Below, in pieces: positions 25,424 through 33,742 of a stretch of 64,000 nucleotides of DNA. Numbering within the stretch: position 1 is the first letter of the stretch; each line of letters opens with the position of its first letter. The DNA lies in contig NZ_BDBE01000041.1 of the NCBI RefSeq assembly GCF_001612825.1, forward strand, positions 1-64,000. The letters run 5' to 3'. This DNA is from Nocardia caishijiensis NBRC 108228 (GTDB taxonomy: Bacteria; Actinomycetota; Actinomycetes; Mycobacteriales; Mycobacteriaceae). The notes beneath the pieces were generated by a model. The model made no database searches. It saw only the letters and a list, made by a program, of their open reading frames with translations, and had not been told where the DNA came from. Both the position numbers and the translations under genes were made by a program.

Positions 25424-26923
25424 TCAGTCCATCGTCGGGATGACGAAGGCGTTGGTCTTCGCGGGGGCCGCGGGCCAGCGTTGCGTCACCGTCTTGGTCT
25501 TGGTGTAGAAGCGGATCGAATCCGGGCCGTGCTGGTTGAGATCACCGAAGCCCGAACGCTTCCAGCCGCCGAAGGTGTAGTAGGCGATCGGCACCGGGAT
25601 CGGCACATTGATCCCGACCATGCCCACCTGTACCCGCGTCGCGAAGTCACGCGCGATGTCGCCGTCGCGGGTGAAGATCGCCACGCCGTTGCCGTATTCG
25701 TGCTCGTCGGCCAGGCGCAGGGCCTGCTCGTAGTCACCGGCGCGCACGACGGTCACGACGGGACCGAAGATCTCCTCCTGGTAGATCCGCATGTCGGGGG
25801 TGACGTTGTCGAACAGGCTCGCGCCGACGAAGTAGCCGTCCTCGGCGCCCTCGACGACCAGGCCGCGGCCATCGACGACCAGTTCGGCGCCCTCGTCGAC
25901 CCCGATCTGGACGTAGCTGTTCACCCGATCCACCCCGTCGCGGCCGACCAGCGGGCCGAAGTCGGCACCCGGATCGTCGGAGCGCCCGACATTGAGCTTG
26001 TGCACGCGCTCGGTCAGCTTGGCGACCAGCCGGTCGGCGGTCTCCTGCCCCACCGGCACGGCCACCGAGATCGCCATGCAGCGCTCGCCCGCGGACCCGT
26101 AGCCCGCGCCGATCAGCTGATCGGCGACGTCGTCGAGGTCGGCGTCGGGCATCACGATCGCGTGGTTCTTGGCTCCGCCGAAGCACTGGGCGCGCTTGCC
26201 GTTCGCGGTGGCCGTCTCGTAGATGTACTGGGCGATCGGGGTCGAGCCGACGAAGCCGACCGCTTTGATCCGGTCGTCGCGCAGGATGGTGTCGACGGCT
26301 TCCTTGCCGCCGTTGACCACGTTGAACACCCCCGGCGGCAGCCCGGCCTCCAGGAACAGCTCCGCCAGGCGCAGCGGCACCGACGGGTCGCGCTCAGAGG
26401 GCTTGAGCACGAACGCGTTGCCGCACGCCAACGCCGGTCCGGCTTTCCACAGCGGGATCATGGCGGGGAAGTTGAACGGGGTGATACCGGCGACCACACC
26501 GAGCGGCTGGCGCATCGAGTACACGTCGATGCCGGTGCCCGCGCTCTCGGTGTACTCGCCCTTGAGCAGGTGCGGGATCCCGACGGCGAACTCGATCACC
26601 TCGAGCCCGCGCTGGATGTCGCCCTTGGCATCGGCGATGGTCTTGCCGTGCTCGGCGGACAGCAGCGCCGCCAGGCTGTCGATCTCCTCGTTGACCAAGG
26701 TCAGGAACTTCATCATGACTCTGGCGCGCTTCTGCGGGTTGAACGCCGCCCACACCGGCTGTGCGGCCGCCGCGTTGGCGATCGCGGCCTCGATCTCGTC
26801 GGCCGAAGCCAACGGCACCCGCGCCTGCACCTGCCCGGTGTTCGGATCGAACACCTCGCCGAACACCCCCGAGGTGCCGCTGACGTGCTGTCCGTCGATG
26901 AAGTGCGTGAGTTCGCGAACCAT
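25424..26923 (-). CDS. mmsA: CoA-acylating methylmalonate-semialdehyde dehydrogenase
   Basis: The 499-residue aldehyde dehydrogenase is of the MmsA type: ITPFNFPAMIPLWK (147-160), GFVGSTPIAQYIY, KNHAIVMPDAD and the nucleophilic cysteine in GSAGERC (Cys282). This family has Asn-His in place of the usual catalytic Glu and makes propionyl-CoA from methylmalonate semialdehyde. It is the first gene of the valine operon, with a promoter region holding a perfect palindrome about 90 bases upstream. Confidence 0.95.
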   Translation of the reverse strand: MVRELTHFIDGQHVSGTSGVFGEVFDPNTGQVQARVPLASADEIEAAIANAAAAQPVWAAFNPQKRARVMMKFLTLVNEEIDSLAALLSAEHGKTIADAKGDIQRGLEVIEFAVGIPHLLKGEYTESAGTGIDVYSMRQPLGVVAGITPFNFPAMIPLWKAGPALACGNAFVLKPSERDPSVPLRLAELFLEAGLPPGVFNVVNGGKEAVDTILRDDRIKAVGFVGSTPIAQYIYETATANGKRAQCFGGAKNHAIVMPDADLDDVADQLIGAGYGSAGERCMAISVAVPVGQETADRLVAKLTERVHKLNVGRSDDPGADFGPLVGRDGVDRVNSYVQIGVDEGAELVVDGRGLVVEGAEDGYFVGASLFDNVTPDMRIYQEEIFGPVVTVVRAGDYEQALRLADEHEYGNGVAIFTRDGDIARDFATRVQVGMVGINVPIPVPIAYYTFGGWKRSGFGDLNQHGPDSIRFYTKTKTVTQRWPAAPAKTNAFVIPTMD

Positions 26924-27013
26924 ACCTGCCTACTTCTTCAAGTCGTCGTACGAAGGGCGATAACTGGAGGGGCTCCGATAGTTGGACGCCCAAGCATCGC
27001 AACGATGACAGCT

Positions 27014-27032
27014 TGTTGACATCGTGTCAACA
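27014..27032. promoter_or_regulatory. Perfect palindrome between mmsA and an acyl-CoA dehydrogenase gene
   Basis: TGTTGACATCGTGTCAACA has perfect 8-bp arms around TCG. A looser copy (TTGACAGATCGCCAACA, 27070-27086) lies about 55 bases on. The site is placed to repress or activate both divergent transcripts. A TetR-type regulator of acyl-CoA metabolism is a natural guess, but the binder is not identified. Confidence 0.7.
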
Positions 27033-27134
27033 GCTCCCTCAGTCCGACCCGGCGCCACTTTCCGCACTATTGACAGATCGCCAACAGTGCGGTCACGCTT
27101 ACGCCGAGTCCCCCGCCAGCAAGGAGAACCCCGC

Positions 27135-28295
27135 ATGAGCCCCGCACCGACCGACCGCACCTCCGACGTCCGATCAGAGCTGCAAGACTTGGCCGAATTG
27201 GCGCGGACCTTCTTCGTCGACACCGTCGGTCCCCACCGCGAGGAGTTCGCCGAGCGGGGTTATCCCAGCCGCGAGGTCTACCGGCGGGCCGGGGAGCTGG
27301 GCCTGCTGTGCATGTCGGTTCCCGAGGAATACGGCGGCGGCGGTGGCACTTTCGCCCACGAGGCCGTGTTGTTCACCGAGCAGGTGAAGGGCGGCGATTC
27401 CTCGATGCAACTCGGCGTGCACACCGGCATTGTGCCGCACTACATCCTCGCCTACGCCACCGAGGACAACAAGCGGCGCTGGCTGCCGAAACTCGCCTCC
27501 GGCGAGTGGATCGGCGCCATCGCCATGACCGAACCGGGCACCGGTTCGGACCTGCAGAACATCGCCACGAAGGCGGTCAAGGACGGTGACGACTACCTGA
27601 TCACCGGCGCCAAGACCTTCATCTCCAACGGCCGCAACTGCGACCTGCTGATCATCGCCGTCAAGACCGATCCGACACAGGGCGCCAAAGGTGTATCGCT
27701 GGTGGTCGCCGAGGTCTCCGACGACACTCCCGGATTCGAGCGCGGCCGCCTGCTGAAGAAGATCGGCCAGAAGGGTCAGGACACCACTGAACTGTTCTTC
27801 GACGGCTTGCGAGTACCCCAGGCCAACCTGCTCGGATCCGCCGAGGGCGAGGGCTTCATCCAGCTCATGCAGCAACTACCCCAGGAACGGCTGATCTGTG
27901 GTGTCGCGGCGGCGGCCGCGATCGAGGCCGCCGTCGAGGAGACGCTTGCCTACGTCAAACAGCGCACCGCGTTCGGTAAGCCGTTGTTCGCCATGCAGAA
28001 CACCCGGTTCGAGCTCGCCGAGTGCGCGACCGTCGCCGAGGTGGTTCGCACCTTCGTCGATTCCGCCGTCGACAAGCACCTCCGAGGAGCCCTCGATGTC
28101 AAGACCGCAGCGATGGTCAAGTACTGGACCACCGATCAGCAGTCGCAGGTGATCGATCGGTGCGTGCAGTTGCACGGCGGCTACGGCTACATGGAGGAAT
28201 ATCCGATCGCCCGGATGTGGGCCGACGGCCGCATCGCCCGCATCTACGCGGGCGCCAACGAGGTCATGAAGGATCTCATCGCCCGCTTCCTCTGA
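27135..28295 (+). CDS. Acyl-CoA dehydrogenase (FadE-type)
   Basis: The 386-residue acyl-CoA dehydrogenase has MTEPGTGSDL, FISNGRNCDLLII, AFGKPLFAMQNTRFELAE and RIYAGANEVMKDLIA, resembling long-chain or branched-chain enzymes. AAGGAGAA lies 6 bases before the ATG, the strongest ribosome site in the region. It diverges from the valine/FadAB operon and shares its palindromic control region, so it may supply the first oxidation step for a substrate finished by that operon. Confidence 0.92.
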   Translation: MSPAPTDRTSDVRSELQDLAELARTFFVDTVGPHREEFAERGYPSREVYRRAGELGLLCMSVPEEYGGGGGTFAHEAVLFTEQVKGGDSSMQLGVHTGIVPHYILAYATEDNKRRWLPKLASGEWIGAIAMTEPGTGSDLQNIATKAVKDGDDYLITGAKTFISNGRNCDLLIIAVKTDPTQGAKGVSLVVAEVSDDTPGFERGRLLKKIGQKGQDTTELFFDGLRVPQANLLGSAEGEGFIQLMQQLPQERLICGVAAAAAIEAAVEETLAYVKQRTAFGKPLFAMQNTRFELAECATVAEVVRTFVDSAVDKHLRGALDVKTAAMVKYWTTDQQSQVIDRCVQLHGGYGYMEEYPIARMWADGRIARIYAGANEVMKDLIARFL

Positions 28296-28340
28296 CACCC
28301 GGTCGGCCCGCGAGCCCGAAGTTCGTGCGGGACAGGAAGA

Positions 28341-29000
28341 ATGGCCGCCATGGATTGGACGAATGTGGCGGTTGCCTCGATCACTGTCGCCGGGACGCTC
28401 GGTGGTGGCATCGTGACCCAGGTCTTCGCGATTCGCAGCAAGCGCATCGATGCGAAGGCGCAGCGCGACAACCGGGCCGAGGAATTGCGGGAGCTCGCCC
28501 GGAAGGAGAGCACCGACGAGAAGCGGTCGGTGTACGCGAGCCTCAACACCGCCGCGCATTCGTGCCGGACCGCTATCCGCCACCACCTGGACGAGAAGTG
28601 CGGCGGCCGTCCGGCTGATCTCGCCAAGTTCGAGGCTGCCCGGGAGGCACTGCGCGACAGTTACTCCCGGGCGCAGATGGTGGTTTCGGACCGCGCGCTC
28701 GATTTCGCGTCCGAGGTGAATCGCTGCCTCGACATCGGCCATCGCGCGGCGCTCGAGATCGACGAGAACGATTCCGTCGCGGTCGCGGCGCTGTATCACT
28801 ACGTGGACGTCTCGCTGGGTTCGGCTGTTCGACTCCTGCGCCGGGCGATCCGGGAGGACCTCGGCATCGCACCCGATGCGGATACCGACCTCGACGGCCG
28901 CCTCGCCGAGCTCAGGCTCGTCCGCCATGCGTTCGTCGGGAGAACACCCGCCGCGATCGAGCAGGCCGCGCAACCGGGAGGTGAGGTGGTCTCGTCCTGA
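28341..29000 (+). CDS. Hypothetical membrane-anchored helical protein
   Basis: The 219-residue protein has one N-terminal hydrophobic segment (about 8-28, VAVASITVAGTLGGGIVTQV). A strongly charged helical region follows (RSKRIDAKAQRDNRAEELRE), then a mostly helical cytoplasmic domain. No family or catalytic motif is recognised. It begins 45 bases after the acyl-CoA dehydrogenase gene and converges on a histidine kinase. A second in-frame ATG at 28350 could be the true start. Confidence 0.7.
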   Translation: MAAMDWTNVAVASITVAGTLGGGIVTQVFAIRSKRIDAKAQRDNRAEELRELARKESTDEKRSVYASLNTAAHSCRTAIRHHLDEKCGGRPADLAKFEAAREALRDSYSRAQMVVSDRALDFASEVNRCLDIGHRAALEIDENDSVAVAALYHYVDVSLGSAVRLLRRAIREDLGIAPDADTDLDGRLAELRLVRHAFVGRTPAAIEQAAQPGGEVVSS

Positions 29001-29004
29001 CCGT

Positions 29005-30069
29005 CTAGCGTGCCGGAAGCCGCACCGACACACGCAACCCACCGCCGGGACGCGCGGTGAGAGTGAGCGCGCCCGCGTGCGCTCGGGTGATGCTGTCGGC
29101 GATGGCCAGCCCGAGGCCGACGCCCGAATGGTCGGTGCGGATGCGTTCGGAGCCGCGCCGGAACGGTTCGACGAGCGTGGCGACGATGGCCGGACCGAGT
29201 GTCTCGCCGGTGTTCTCGACGGTCAGGGTCACGGAATCAGGGTGACGGCGGGTGGTAGTCCAGGCGGTTCCGCCGGGCCGGTTGTGCACTATCGCGTTGT
29301 GCACGAGGTTCGTCGTCAACTGGAGGAGCAGTGCGTGCGAACCGGTGGTCGGCGTCGGCTCGCCCGCGGTGTCGAGGGTGATGCCCAGCTTTTCGGCGAA
29401 GGGAAGCAGTGTCTCGGTGGCTTCCTCGGCCAGCAGCGACAGGTCGACGGGCTCCGGGGTGAACGCGCGCTGGTCGGCACGGCTGAGCAGGAGCAGCGCC
29501 TCGGTGAGATCGATGGCACGGGTGTTGACGGTGTGAAGGCGCTCGATCAGGTCGTCGGGCGGGTCGGTGCGGGCCACCTCGAGCATGGTTCGGGTGATCG
29601 CCAAGGGCGTGCGCAGTTCGTGGGAGGCGTTGGCGGCGAACCGCTGGTTCTCGGCGACGTGGGCTTGGAGCCGGGCGAGCATGGTGTCGAACGTGTCGGC
29701 CAGTTCGCGGAATTCGTCGGCCGCGCCCGCGAGCCGGATGCGGTGCGACAGTGAGCCGTTGGCGGCCAGGCGGGCGGCGGCGGTGATCCGGGTGAGCGGG
29801 GCGAGCATGCGCCCGGCCAGGAACCACCCGCCGACCAACCCGAAGACCATCAAGAAGACCAGTACGGCCGCCATGAACGGCGCGAACGAACGGAGCAGAA
29901 GCCGTCGGTCGATCCAGAAGTTGCCGCTGGCGTTGATCCACCCGGCAGGCAGGTAATAGAGATAGAACACCAGGACGGCGACGAGCAACAAGGTGCCCGC
30001 GAGCATGACGAAACCCGCGTAGCTGAGGGTGAGTTTGAGGCGGACGCTCAGTCCGGGTGGCCTATCCAC
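29005..30069 (-). CDS. Sensor histidine kinase (VanS-like two-component sensor)
   Basis: The 354-residue sensor has two transmembrane helices (about 15-39 and 63-85) with only a short extracytoplasmic loop between them. A HAMP linker follows, then the phospho-acceptor box ANASHELRTPLAIT (His150) and an ATP-binding domain with NLVHNAIVHN and GVGLGLAIA. The start is GTG at 30069; its ribosome site GGGAGG lies inside the end of the response-regulator gene, which it overlaps by 8 bases. The short loop suggests sensing within or at the membrane. Confidence 0.92.
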   Translation of the reverse strand: MDRPPGLSVRLKLTLSYAGFVMLAGTLLLVAVLVFYLYYLPAGWINASGNFWIDRRLLLRSFAPFMAAVLVFLMVFGLVGGWFLAGRMLAPLTRITAAARLAANGSLSHRIRLAGAADEFRELADTFDTMLARLQAHVAENQRFAANASHELRTPLAITRTMLEVARTDPPDDLIERLHTVNTRAIDLTEALLLLSRADQRAFTPEPVDLSLLAEEATETLLPFAEKLGITLDTAGEPTPTTGSHALLLQLTTNLVHNAIVHNRPGGTAWTTTRRHPDSVTLTVENTGETLGPAIVATLVEPFRRGSERIRTDHSGVGLGLAIADSITRAHAGALTLTARPGGGLRVSVRLPAR

Positions 30070-30736
30070 CGTCACCTCCCGTGCCGATGCGGTAGCCGAC
30101 ACCGGGAACGGTCTCGATGATCCACGGTTCACCGAGACGTTTGCGCAGCGCCGAGACGGTGATGCGCACGGCGTTGGTGAACGGGTCCGCGTTCTCGTCC
30201 CAGGCGCGTTCCAGGAGTTCTTCGGCGCTCACCACCCCGCCGTCGGCCGCGACGAGCACCTCGAGCACCGCGAACTGTTTGCGGGTCATCGCGACGTAGC
30301 GGCCGTCGCGGTACACCTCGCGGCGGAACGGGTCCACCCGCAGGTCGGCGAGTTCGCGGACGGGCGGCCTGCTGTGGGCGCGCCTGCGGTCGAGGGCGCG
30401 CAGGCGAAGGACCAGTTCCCGCAGTTCGAAAGGTTTGGTGAGGTAGTCGTCGGCGCCGAGCTCGAATCCGGTCGCCTTGTCGTCGAGGCGGTCGGCGGCG
30501 GTGAGCATGAGGATCGGCAGCCCGCTGCCGGTGGCCACGATGTGGGCGGCGATCTCGTCGCCGGACGGGCCGGGGATGTCACGGTCGAGGACGGCGATGT
30601 CGTAGGTCGTGACAGCGAGCAGTTCCAGCGCGGTGTCCCCGTCGCCCGCGATGTCGGCGGCGATGGCTTCCAAACGCAGGCCGTCGCGGATGGCTTCGGC
30701 CAGATAGGGTTCGTCCTCGACGATGAGTACACGCAT
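30062..30736 (-). CDS. OmpR-family response regulator (VanR-like)
   Basis: The 224-residue regulator has a receiver domain with acidic pocket EDE (7-9), phospho-acceptor Asp51 (AVLDRD) and lysine in YLTKPF. A winged-helix DNA-binding domain follows (AMTRKQFAVLEVL, SALRKRLG, ETVPGVGYRI). It is translated with the downstream sensor kinase. Divergent from it, 89 bases away, is a VanY-like peptidase gene, the likely target. Confidence 0.92.
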   Translation of the reverse strand: MRVLIVEDEPYLAEAIRDGLRLEAIAADIAGDGDTALELLAVTTYDIAVLDRDIPGPSGDEIAAHIVATGSGLPILMLTAADRLDDKATGFELGADDYLTKPFELRELVLRLRALDRRRAHSRPPVRELADLRVDPFRREVYRDGRYVAMTRKQFAVLEVLVAADGGVVSAEELLERAWDENADPFTNAVRITVSALRKRLGEPWIIETVPGVGYRIGTGGDGG

Positions 30737-30825
30737 CGACTCTCGATTCTCCCAGCGGGAACATATCGTCGGCGTATCGAAAATCGCATACGTGCCCGCA
30801 ACGCCGCGTTGTCTTGACTGACAGC

Positions 30826-31404
30826 ATGAATCAGAGAAATACCCGCCGAATTCTAGCGAGTGCGGTCGCCGCGCTCGGCGCGGCCGGTGCGGTGGCGATC
30901 GTTGTCAACCATCCCCCGAACCGGTTCTCCTCCGTCGCGTTGTCGCTCGACATTCCGCGTGGCGATCCCGGTTCGCCCGGTGCGGGGGTGTTCGACGACC
31001 AGTCCCCCTCGGTGGCACGTCTCGATCCCGCGTTGCTCGACGCGCTCCGCCGCGCGGCGGTCGACGCGGGGGCCGAGGGGGTCGAATTCGTGGTGACCAG
31101 TGGTTGGCGGTCGGCTGACCATCAGACGCGGCTGCTGCGCGAGGCGGTGGGCAGGTACGGATCCGAGGCCGAAGCCGCACGCTGGGTGGCCACCGCGGAA
31201 ACCTCCGCGCACGTGTCGGGTCACGCGGTCGACATCGGGCACAGTGCGGCGACGACGTGGCTGTCCGCACACGGAGCCGCCTACGGACTGTGCCAGATCT
31301 ACGACAACGAGTCCTGGCACTACGAACTGCGACCTGACGCGGTGGTGAACGGGTGCCCGGCCCGGTATGCCGATCCCACCGAGGACCCGAGGATGCGGCG
31401 ATGA
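30826..31404 (+). CDS. VanY-like D-alanyl-D-alanine carboxypeptidase (peptidase M15)
   Basis: The 192-residue exported peptidase has an N-terminal membrane anchor (about 8-28) and zinc ligands in SAHVSGHAVD (His129, Asp136) and SWHYE (His165). This is the SxHxxGxAxD...H pattern of M15 D,D-carboxypeptidases. These trim the terminal D-Ala from peptidoglycan precursors, remodelling the wall or lowering glycopeptide binding. Next to a VanR/VanS-like pair it may be cell-wall-stress controlled. ATG at 30826 is preferred over a TTG four codons upstream; neither has a good ribosome site. The stop overlaps the next start (ATGA). Confidence 0.88.
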   Translation: MNQRNTRRILASAVAALGAAGAVAIVVNHPPNRFSSVALSLDIPRGDPGSPGAGVFDDQSPSVARLDPALLDALRRAAVDAGAEGVEFVVTSGWRSADHQTRLLREAVGRYGSEAEAARWVATAETSAHVSGHAVDIGHSAATTWLSAHGAAYGLCQIYDNESWHYELRPDAVVNGCPARYADPTEDPRMRR

Positions 31405-32678
31405 CCGTTCGCGTGCCCGCGAAGCTGATCGTGTTCCGGTTCTCTGTGGTCTACTTCGTGCTGTTCTGCCTGCTGAACACCTATATTCCGTTCGCATGGC
31501 TCGGGGTGGTCGGGCGGTGGGTGCGTCGCTATGTGAGTCCCTGGGACATGTCGCTGACCGACCCCGTCACCGGATGGGTCGGACGGACGTTCTTCGGCGT
31601 CGATGCGGTGCAGCACCGGGACTCCGGCGCCGGTGATCAGGCGGCGGTGTGGGTGCTGGTGCTGTGTCTTCTCGTTGTGGCGGTGGTCGTCGCCACGGGA
31701 TGGACGGCATGGGATCGCCGCCCGACACATCCCCGGCTCACCGCCTGGTTCTCGCTGTTCCTGCGACTGTGCTTGGGTGCGCAGATGGTGGGGTTCGGTT
31801 TCGCCAAGCTGATCCCCACACAGATGCCCCGGCCCTCGTTGGCGCACCTGCTGCAGCCGTACGGCGATCTGAGTCCGGCCTCGGTGCTGTGGTTGCAGGT
31901 CGGTACTTCTCCCGCCTACGAGATGGCGCTCGGTGCTGTGGAAGTCGTGGCGGGTCTGCTGCTGTTCTTCGCGCGCACGACGGTGCTCGGCGCGGTGTTG
32001 TGTCTGCTCGCTACGGCGCAGATCCTGCTGCTGAACATGACCTTCGACATTCCGGAGAAGCTGCTCGCCCTGCACCTGCTGTTGATCAGCCTGGTGCTGC
32101 TCGTGCCCTACCTGCGACGGCTGCTCGACGTCTTCGTGCGGCAAAGAGGGTGCGCCCCGCTGTCACCACCGTCGCTGTTCGCCGACGAACGGAAGAACCG
32201 CGTCGCGACATGGTTCGTGGCGGGTCTGGGGCTCTGGGTGGCGCTCGGCAGCGGGTACGACCGGTGGGTGGTGTGGCAGGAACAGCACGGGGCAGGCAGT
32301 CCCAGGTCCGAGTTGTACGGCATCTGGGACGTGCGGGAATTCACCGTCGACGGGCAACTCGCTCCCCCGCTGACCACCGACGGAACCCGTTGGCAACGAA
32401 TGGTTTTCGAGCGTCCCGGGTCGGCGACCGTGCAACGGATGGACGGTGAGCTCGTACCGGTCGGAGCCGACCTCGAAGGCGGACGACTGGAACTCGCCGA
32501 AACGGCGGGACCGTTCGCGACGCTGTCCACCGAGCGTCCGACCCCGGATCTCCTGGTTCTGCGCGGAGAACTGCACAACCGTCCTCTCGTCGTCACCTTG
32601 GAGCGTCGGGACCTCGACAGTTTCCCGTTGCGCGGTCGTGGGTTCCACTGGGTCCAGAACTACCCGTACTTCCGCTAG
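31401..32678 (+). CDS. DoxX-like polytopic membrane protein
   Basis: The 425-residue protein has a membrane region of about seven helices. A DoxX-like block (LCLGAQMVGFGFAKLIP, then MALGAVEVVAGLLLFF) covers roughly residues 115-245. A soluble C-terminal domain of beta character follows (LYGIWDVREFTVDG onward) and ends in FHWVQNYPYFR. It is translationally coupled to the VanY-like gene (ATGA), so it may act in the same envelope process. No enzymatic motif is seen. Confidence 0.75.
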   Translation: MTVRVPAKLIVFRFSVVYFVLFCLLNTYIPFAWLGVVGRWVRRYVSPWDMSLTDPVTGWVGRTFFGVDAVQHRDSGAGDQAAVWVLVLCLLVVAVVVATGWTAWDRRPTHPRLTAWFSLFLRLCLGAQMVGFGFAKLIPTQMPRPSLAHLLQPYGDLSPASVLWLQVGTSPAYEMALGAVEVVAGLLLFFARTTVLGAVLCLLATAQILLLNMTFDIPEKLLALHLLLISLVLLVPYLRRLLDVFVRQRGCAPLSPPSLFADERKNRVATWFVAGLGLWVALGSGYDRWVVWQEQHGAGSPRSELYGIWDVREFTVDGQLAPPLTTDGTRWQRMVFERPGSATVQRMDGELVPVGADLEGGRLELAETAGPFATLSTERPTPDLLVLRGELHNRPLVVTLERRDLDSFPLRGRGFHWVQNYPYFR

Positions 32679-32704
32679 GCGAGCTCCCACGCCACGTGAG
32701 GCGG

Positions 32705-33097
32705 TCACCCGTCGAGTCGGATTCGGATACCCACCATCCGTTCCCGACCACCACGCAGCGCGCTACCAACCAGCCCGATCCGGGCGAGGAGACCGTACTT
32801 TCGCTTCATCAGCTCGATGACGTGCGCCCTGTCACCGGGCGCCAGCACTTCGGCGATGCCGGACACCGCAGGACCGCGCGGTGCGCCGCGCCGATCGCTC
32901 GCGCACACCGTCACCCGGCCGCTGTTGCGGATCCGTTTCACCTTTCCGGCGTCCAGGGCGCTGCAGACCGCCAGCGCCGGGCCGTCGCGCATCACCCAGA
33001 CCGGCGTGGCGACCGGGGTGCCGTCGCGCCGGAAAGTGGTCAGCAGCAGGTACTTTCCGGCCGCCAAGTCGTCCAGCACGGTATCTAGAGGTTCCAT
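32705..33097 (-). CDS. PPOX-class (flavin/F420-type) oxidoreductase family protein
   Basis: The 130-residue split-barrel protein has KYLLLTTFRRDGTPVATPVWV near the start and GKVKRIRNSGRVTVCASD, the pattern of PPOX-class proteins that bind FMN, F420 or heme in mycolic-acid bacteria. It is a likely reductase of unknown substrate. A perfect palindrome lies directly before its start codon, and a divergent membrane protein gene begins 75 bases away. Confidence 0.88.
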   Translation of the reverse strand: MEPLDTVLDDLAAGKYLLLTTFRRDGTPVATPVWVMRDGPALAVCSALDAGKVKRIRNSGRVTVCASDRRGAPRGPAVSGIAEVLAPGDRAHVIELMKRKYGLLARIGLVGSALRGGRERMVGIRIRLDG

Positions 33098-33105
33098 GGC
33101 AATAT

Positions 33106-33119
33106 ACTAACCAGTTAGT
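33106..33119. promoter_or_regulatory. Palindromic operator-like site upstream of the PPOX gene
   Basis: ACTAACCAGTTAGT has perfect 6-bp arms (ACTAAC/GTTAGT) around CA, in an AT-rich patch that includes TATACT. This geometry is common for TetR-family operators. It lies between the divergent PPOX and membrane-protein genes, and a TetR gene follows about 600 bases on. A link between them is only suggested. Confidence 0.65.
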
Positions 33120-33171
33120 TACCTACTTCGGCCGAGTCTTCTCGACGGTCGGCTCGGCTGGAAGGACTCCG

Positions 33172-33675
33172 ATGGGGCGCTTCGTGTGGACGCTGCTCGC
33201 GGGCTTCGCGCTCGGTACCCCGGCAGTGCCCGTCGGTCTCTCGCTCTCCCTACCCGCGCCGGTCGCAGTGGTCGCGGTACTCCTGGGCGCGGGCTGTTGT
33301 GTCGCCTTCGCGGTCTTCGCCATGGAGCGCGTCCGGCGGCACTGGCAGTCCTGGCGACTCGGCGCGAAATCGGCTGCGGTACTTCAGGTTTCACCATTTC
33401 ATACCGCCGAGAAACCGGGCGCGGCCGCAGCGGAGTCCCGGCTGTCCGGCGTCGCGGGGCAACGGGCTCGGCGAATCCTTGCCCGCTTCGGTGTCGTGGG
33501 TTTCGGAATACTCGGGCCCGCGCTGTTCGGCACGTGGGGCTCGGCACTGCTCGGTGCCGCGCTCGGCATTCCTCGGTGGCGACTCATCCGGTGGTTGATG
33601 ACCGGGATCACCCTGTGGTGCACCGTGCTGGCGGTCGCGTCGGCCATGGCCTTCGACGTCGCCGGGATCGGCTGA
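33172..33675 (+). CDS. Small multi-drug export-like membrane protein
   Basis: The 167-residue protein has four hydrophobic segments (about 5-22, 24-49, 99-120, 138-160) and a charged central loop. Its C-terminal half (FGILGPALFGTWGSALLGAA, then PRWRLIRWLMTGITLW) resembles the small multi-drug export family. GGAAGGA lies before the ATG at 33172. It is divergent from the PPOX gene and followed by a TetR gene. The transport role is tentative. Confidence 0.65.
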   Translation: MGRFVWTLLAGFALGTPAVPVGLSLSLPAPVAVVAVLLGAGCCVAFAVFAMERVRRHWQSWRLGAKSAAVLQVSPFHTAEKPGAAAAESRLSGVAGQRARRILARFGVVGFGILGPALFGTWGSALLGAALGIPRWRLIRWLMTGITLWCTVLAVASAMAFDVAGIG

Positions 33676-33742
33676 CCGCCCGGACCGGGACCAGCCGCCG
33701 CGAGCCGGTGGCGCACCCGGCAGCCGAAACTACGATGACCGC

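Noticed and set aside
25265..27019. Long plus-strand frame opposite mmsA
   Set aside because: Antisense shadow of mmsA with low-complexity, His/Arg-rich translation.
29237..29941. Alternative frame overlapping the histidine kinase
   Set aside because: Composition is shadow-like; the kinase frame has HAMP, H-box and ATPase motifs.
30814..30828. TTG start for the VanY-like gene
   Set aside because: ATG four codons on gives a standard start; neither has a clear ribosome site, so the change is minor.
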